64,000 nucleotides of DNA from Rhizobium sp. Leaf371 (lineage in GTDB: Bacteria > Pseudomonadota > Alphaproteobacteria > Rhizobiales > Rhizobiaceae), in NCBI RefSeq assembly GCF_001424045.1, contig NZ_LMQB01000012.1:417637-481636 (forward strand). The letters run 5' to 3'. The notes under the pieces were generated by a model. The model did no database searches. It was not told the origin of the DNA and saw nothing but the letters and a program-made list of their open reading frames with translations. The translations under genes were made by a program, and so were the position numbers. Shown piece by piece: positions 62,649 to 64,000 of the stretch (within the stretch, counting starts at the first letter, position 1; each line of letters starts with the position of its first letter).

Positions 62649-64000
62649 ATGGCCGGAATGTTCGAGATTGTCTTCAAGGAGCAGCGCAAGAAGACGGAAG
62701 GCACGGTCCTGTGCCTCGTCGCTGCCGAGCACGAGGCGGCGGGTGCCGCGACCGTCGATCCCGCCGGCATCATCCCGCGCGCCGCCAAGGCCGGGAAGTT
62801 CAAGGCGCGCGCTCTCTCCACGCTCGACATTCTCGCACCCGAAGGCTCGCCGGCCGACCGGATCCTGCTGCTCGGGCTTGGCGATCCGCAGAAGCAGACG
62901 GCGCACGACTGGCTGAAACTCGGCGGCACGGCGTCCTCCAAGCTGCGCGGCGCGGGCGAGGCCACGGTGTTCCTGGATGCGCCCGGCGTCGAGATCACGC
63001 CGAAGGCGGCCGCCGACTTCGCGCTCGGCATGGAGTTGAACGCCTATCGCTTCGACAGCTACAAGACGACGAAGAAGCCCGACGAGGAACCGACGCCGCA
63101 GCGCACGAAGGTAACGATCGTCACCGCGATCGCCGACGTGGCCAAGAAGGGCCTGTCCCTGTCCGAGGCCGTCTCGGACGGCGTCTTCATCGCCCGCGAC
63201 CTCGTCAACGAGCCGCCGAATGCGCTCGGCCCGATCGAGTTCGCCGCCAAGGCCAAGACGCTCGAGGACCTCGGCGTCGAGGTGGAGATCCTCGGCGAAA
63301 GCGAGATGAAACATCTCGGCATGGGCGCTCTTCTCGGCGTCGCGCAGGGCTCCGTGCGTCCGCCGCGGCTCGTCGTCATGCGCTGGAACGGCGGCACGAA
63401 AAAGGAAAAGCCGGTCGCCTTCATCGGCAAGGGCGTCGTGTTCGATTCGGGCGGCATCTCCATCAAGCCGGGTGCCGGCATGGAGGACATGAAGGGTGAC
63501 ATGGGCGGGGCCGCCGCCGTCACCGGCCTCATGCACGTGCTGGCCGCCCGCAAGGCGAAGGCGAACGTCGTCGGCATCATCGGCCTGGTCGAAAACATGC
63601 CGGACGGCAACGCGCAGCGCCCGGGCGATATCGTCACCTCGATGTCGGGGCAGACCATCGAGATCATCAACACCGATGCCGAAGGCCGGCTCGTGCTCTG
63701 CGATGCGCTCTGGTACTGCAACGAGCGCTTCCAGCCGCGCTTCATGATCAATCTCGCCACGCTGACGGGCGCCATCATGGTCGCGCTCGGCAGCCATCAT
63801 GCCGGCCTCTTCTGCAACGACGACGCGCTGGCCGCCGAGATCACGCAGGCGGGGCTCGCGACGCAGGAGCGGGTCTGGCGCATGCCGCTCGGCCCGGAAT
63901 ACGACAAGATGATCGACAGCAAGTTTGCCGATATGAAGAACACCGGCGGGCGCTATGGCGGCTCGATCACCGCAGCGCAGTTCCTCAAGCGCTTCGTCAA
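62649..64000 (+). CDS. pepA: leucyl aminopeptidase, N-terminal part (3' end outside window)
   Basis: Zinc/manganese aminopeptidase of family M17; in E. coli PepA also binds DNA. The first 450 residues are present. Diagnostic elements are [18 protein letters not shown], the metal site [31 protein letters not shown] and the M17 signature [13 protein letters not shown] 62649 follows GGAG; ATG 62658 would shorten it by three residues. The reading frame stays open to the window end. Confidence 0.95.
   Translation, partial: MAGMFEIVFKEQRKKTEGTVLCLVAAEHEAAGAATVDPAGIIPRAAKAGKFKARALSTLDILAPEGSPADRILLLGLGDPQKQTAHDWLKLGGTASSKLRGAGEATVFLDAPGVEITPKAAADFALGMELNAYRFDSYKTTKKPDEEPTPQRTKVTIVTAIADVAKKGLSLSEAVSDGVFIARDLVNEPPNALGPIEFAAKAKTLEDLGVEVEILGESEMKHLGMGALLGVAQGSVRPPRLVVMRWNGGTKKEKPVAFIGKGVVFDSGGISIKPGAGMEDMKGDMGGAAAVTGLMHVLAARKAKANVVGIIGLVENMPDGNAQRPGDIVTSMSGQTIEIINTDAEGRLVLCDALWYCNERFQPRFMINLATLTGAIMVALGSHHAGLFCNDDALAAEITQAGLATQERVWRMPLGPEYDKMIDSKFADMKNTGGRYGGSITAAQFLKRFV

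Overview
The window is ordinary GC-rich chromosome from an alphaproteobacterium, most likely Rhizobiaceae (Rhizobium/Agrobacterium/Shinella-like). This rests on gene content and order: a NadQ-type NAD regulator near nadBC, a TIGR02301/DUF2385 protein, the rpsF-rpsR-DUF2232-rplI block, the dnaB/alr/radA/cvpA/purF series, the fabD-fabG-acpP-fabF-mltG-yicC-gmk run and the lptF-lptG-lptD-surA-pdxA-rsmA operon. Genes are tightly packed, with many 4-bp stop/start overlaps. I see no phage, insertion sequence, CRISPR array, rRNA or tRNA. Most long antisense reading frames are shadows of high third-position GC.

Layout. 1-2.9 kb: end of nadB, then nadC, a TauE/SafE exporter and a secreted Cu-Zn SOD. 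2.9-9.3 kb, minus strand: ygfZ, HD hydrolase, protein phosphatase, nadQ and an MscS channel, preceded by two uncharacterised genes, a TIGR02301 protein and a NUDIX hydrolase. 9.5-16.3 kb: SRAP peptidase, a 58-codon gene, cysS with two odd cysteine-containing mini-ORFs in its leader, two tandem GFA genes, proline iminopeptidase and cimA. 16.3-29.9 kb: a ParDE-type toxin-antitoxin pair, cpdB, rarD, a LOG protein, a long LysM protein, an Atm1-type ABC exporter, an atypical GT8 glycosyltransferase ending in 21-bp repeats, psd-pssA (phosphatidylethanolamine synthesis) and a divergent argP/argO pair. 29.9-45.7 kb, mostly minus strand: SDR, purF, cvpA, radA, alr, dnaB, rplI, DUF2232, rpsR and rpsF. 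Two plus-strand cassettes interrupt this series: araC-azlC-azlD, and marR-MFS-HlyD drug efflux. 46-54.6 kb: aldo/keto reductase, then the fatty acid synthesis genes, mltG, yicC and gmk. 54.6-62.2 kb, minus strand: LPS transport, surA, pdxA, rsmA. 62.6 kb to the end: 5' part of leucyl aminopeptidase.

The most interesting unexplained signals are small-scale. They are the paired CxLCG mini-ORFs plus hairpin upstream of cysS, the repeat-tailed AT-richer GT8 gene, several short tandem repeat loci (15, 17, 21 and 14 bp units), a 15-bp perfect inverted repeat just before mltG, and a ParE toxin whose C-terminus is encoded antisense to the end of cimA. No clear new multi-gene system was found.
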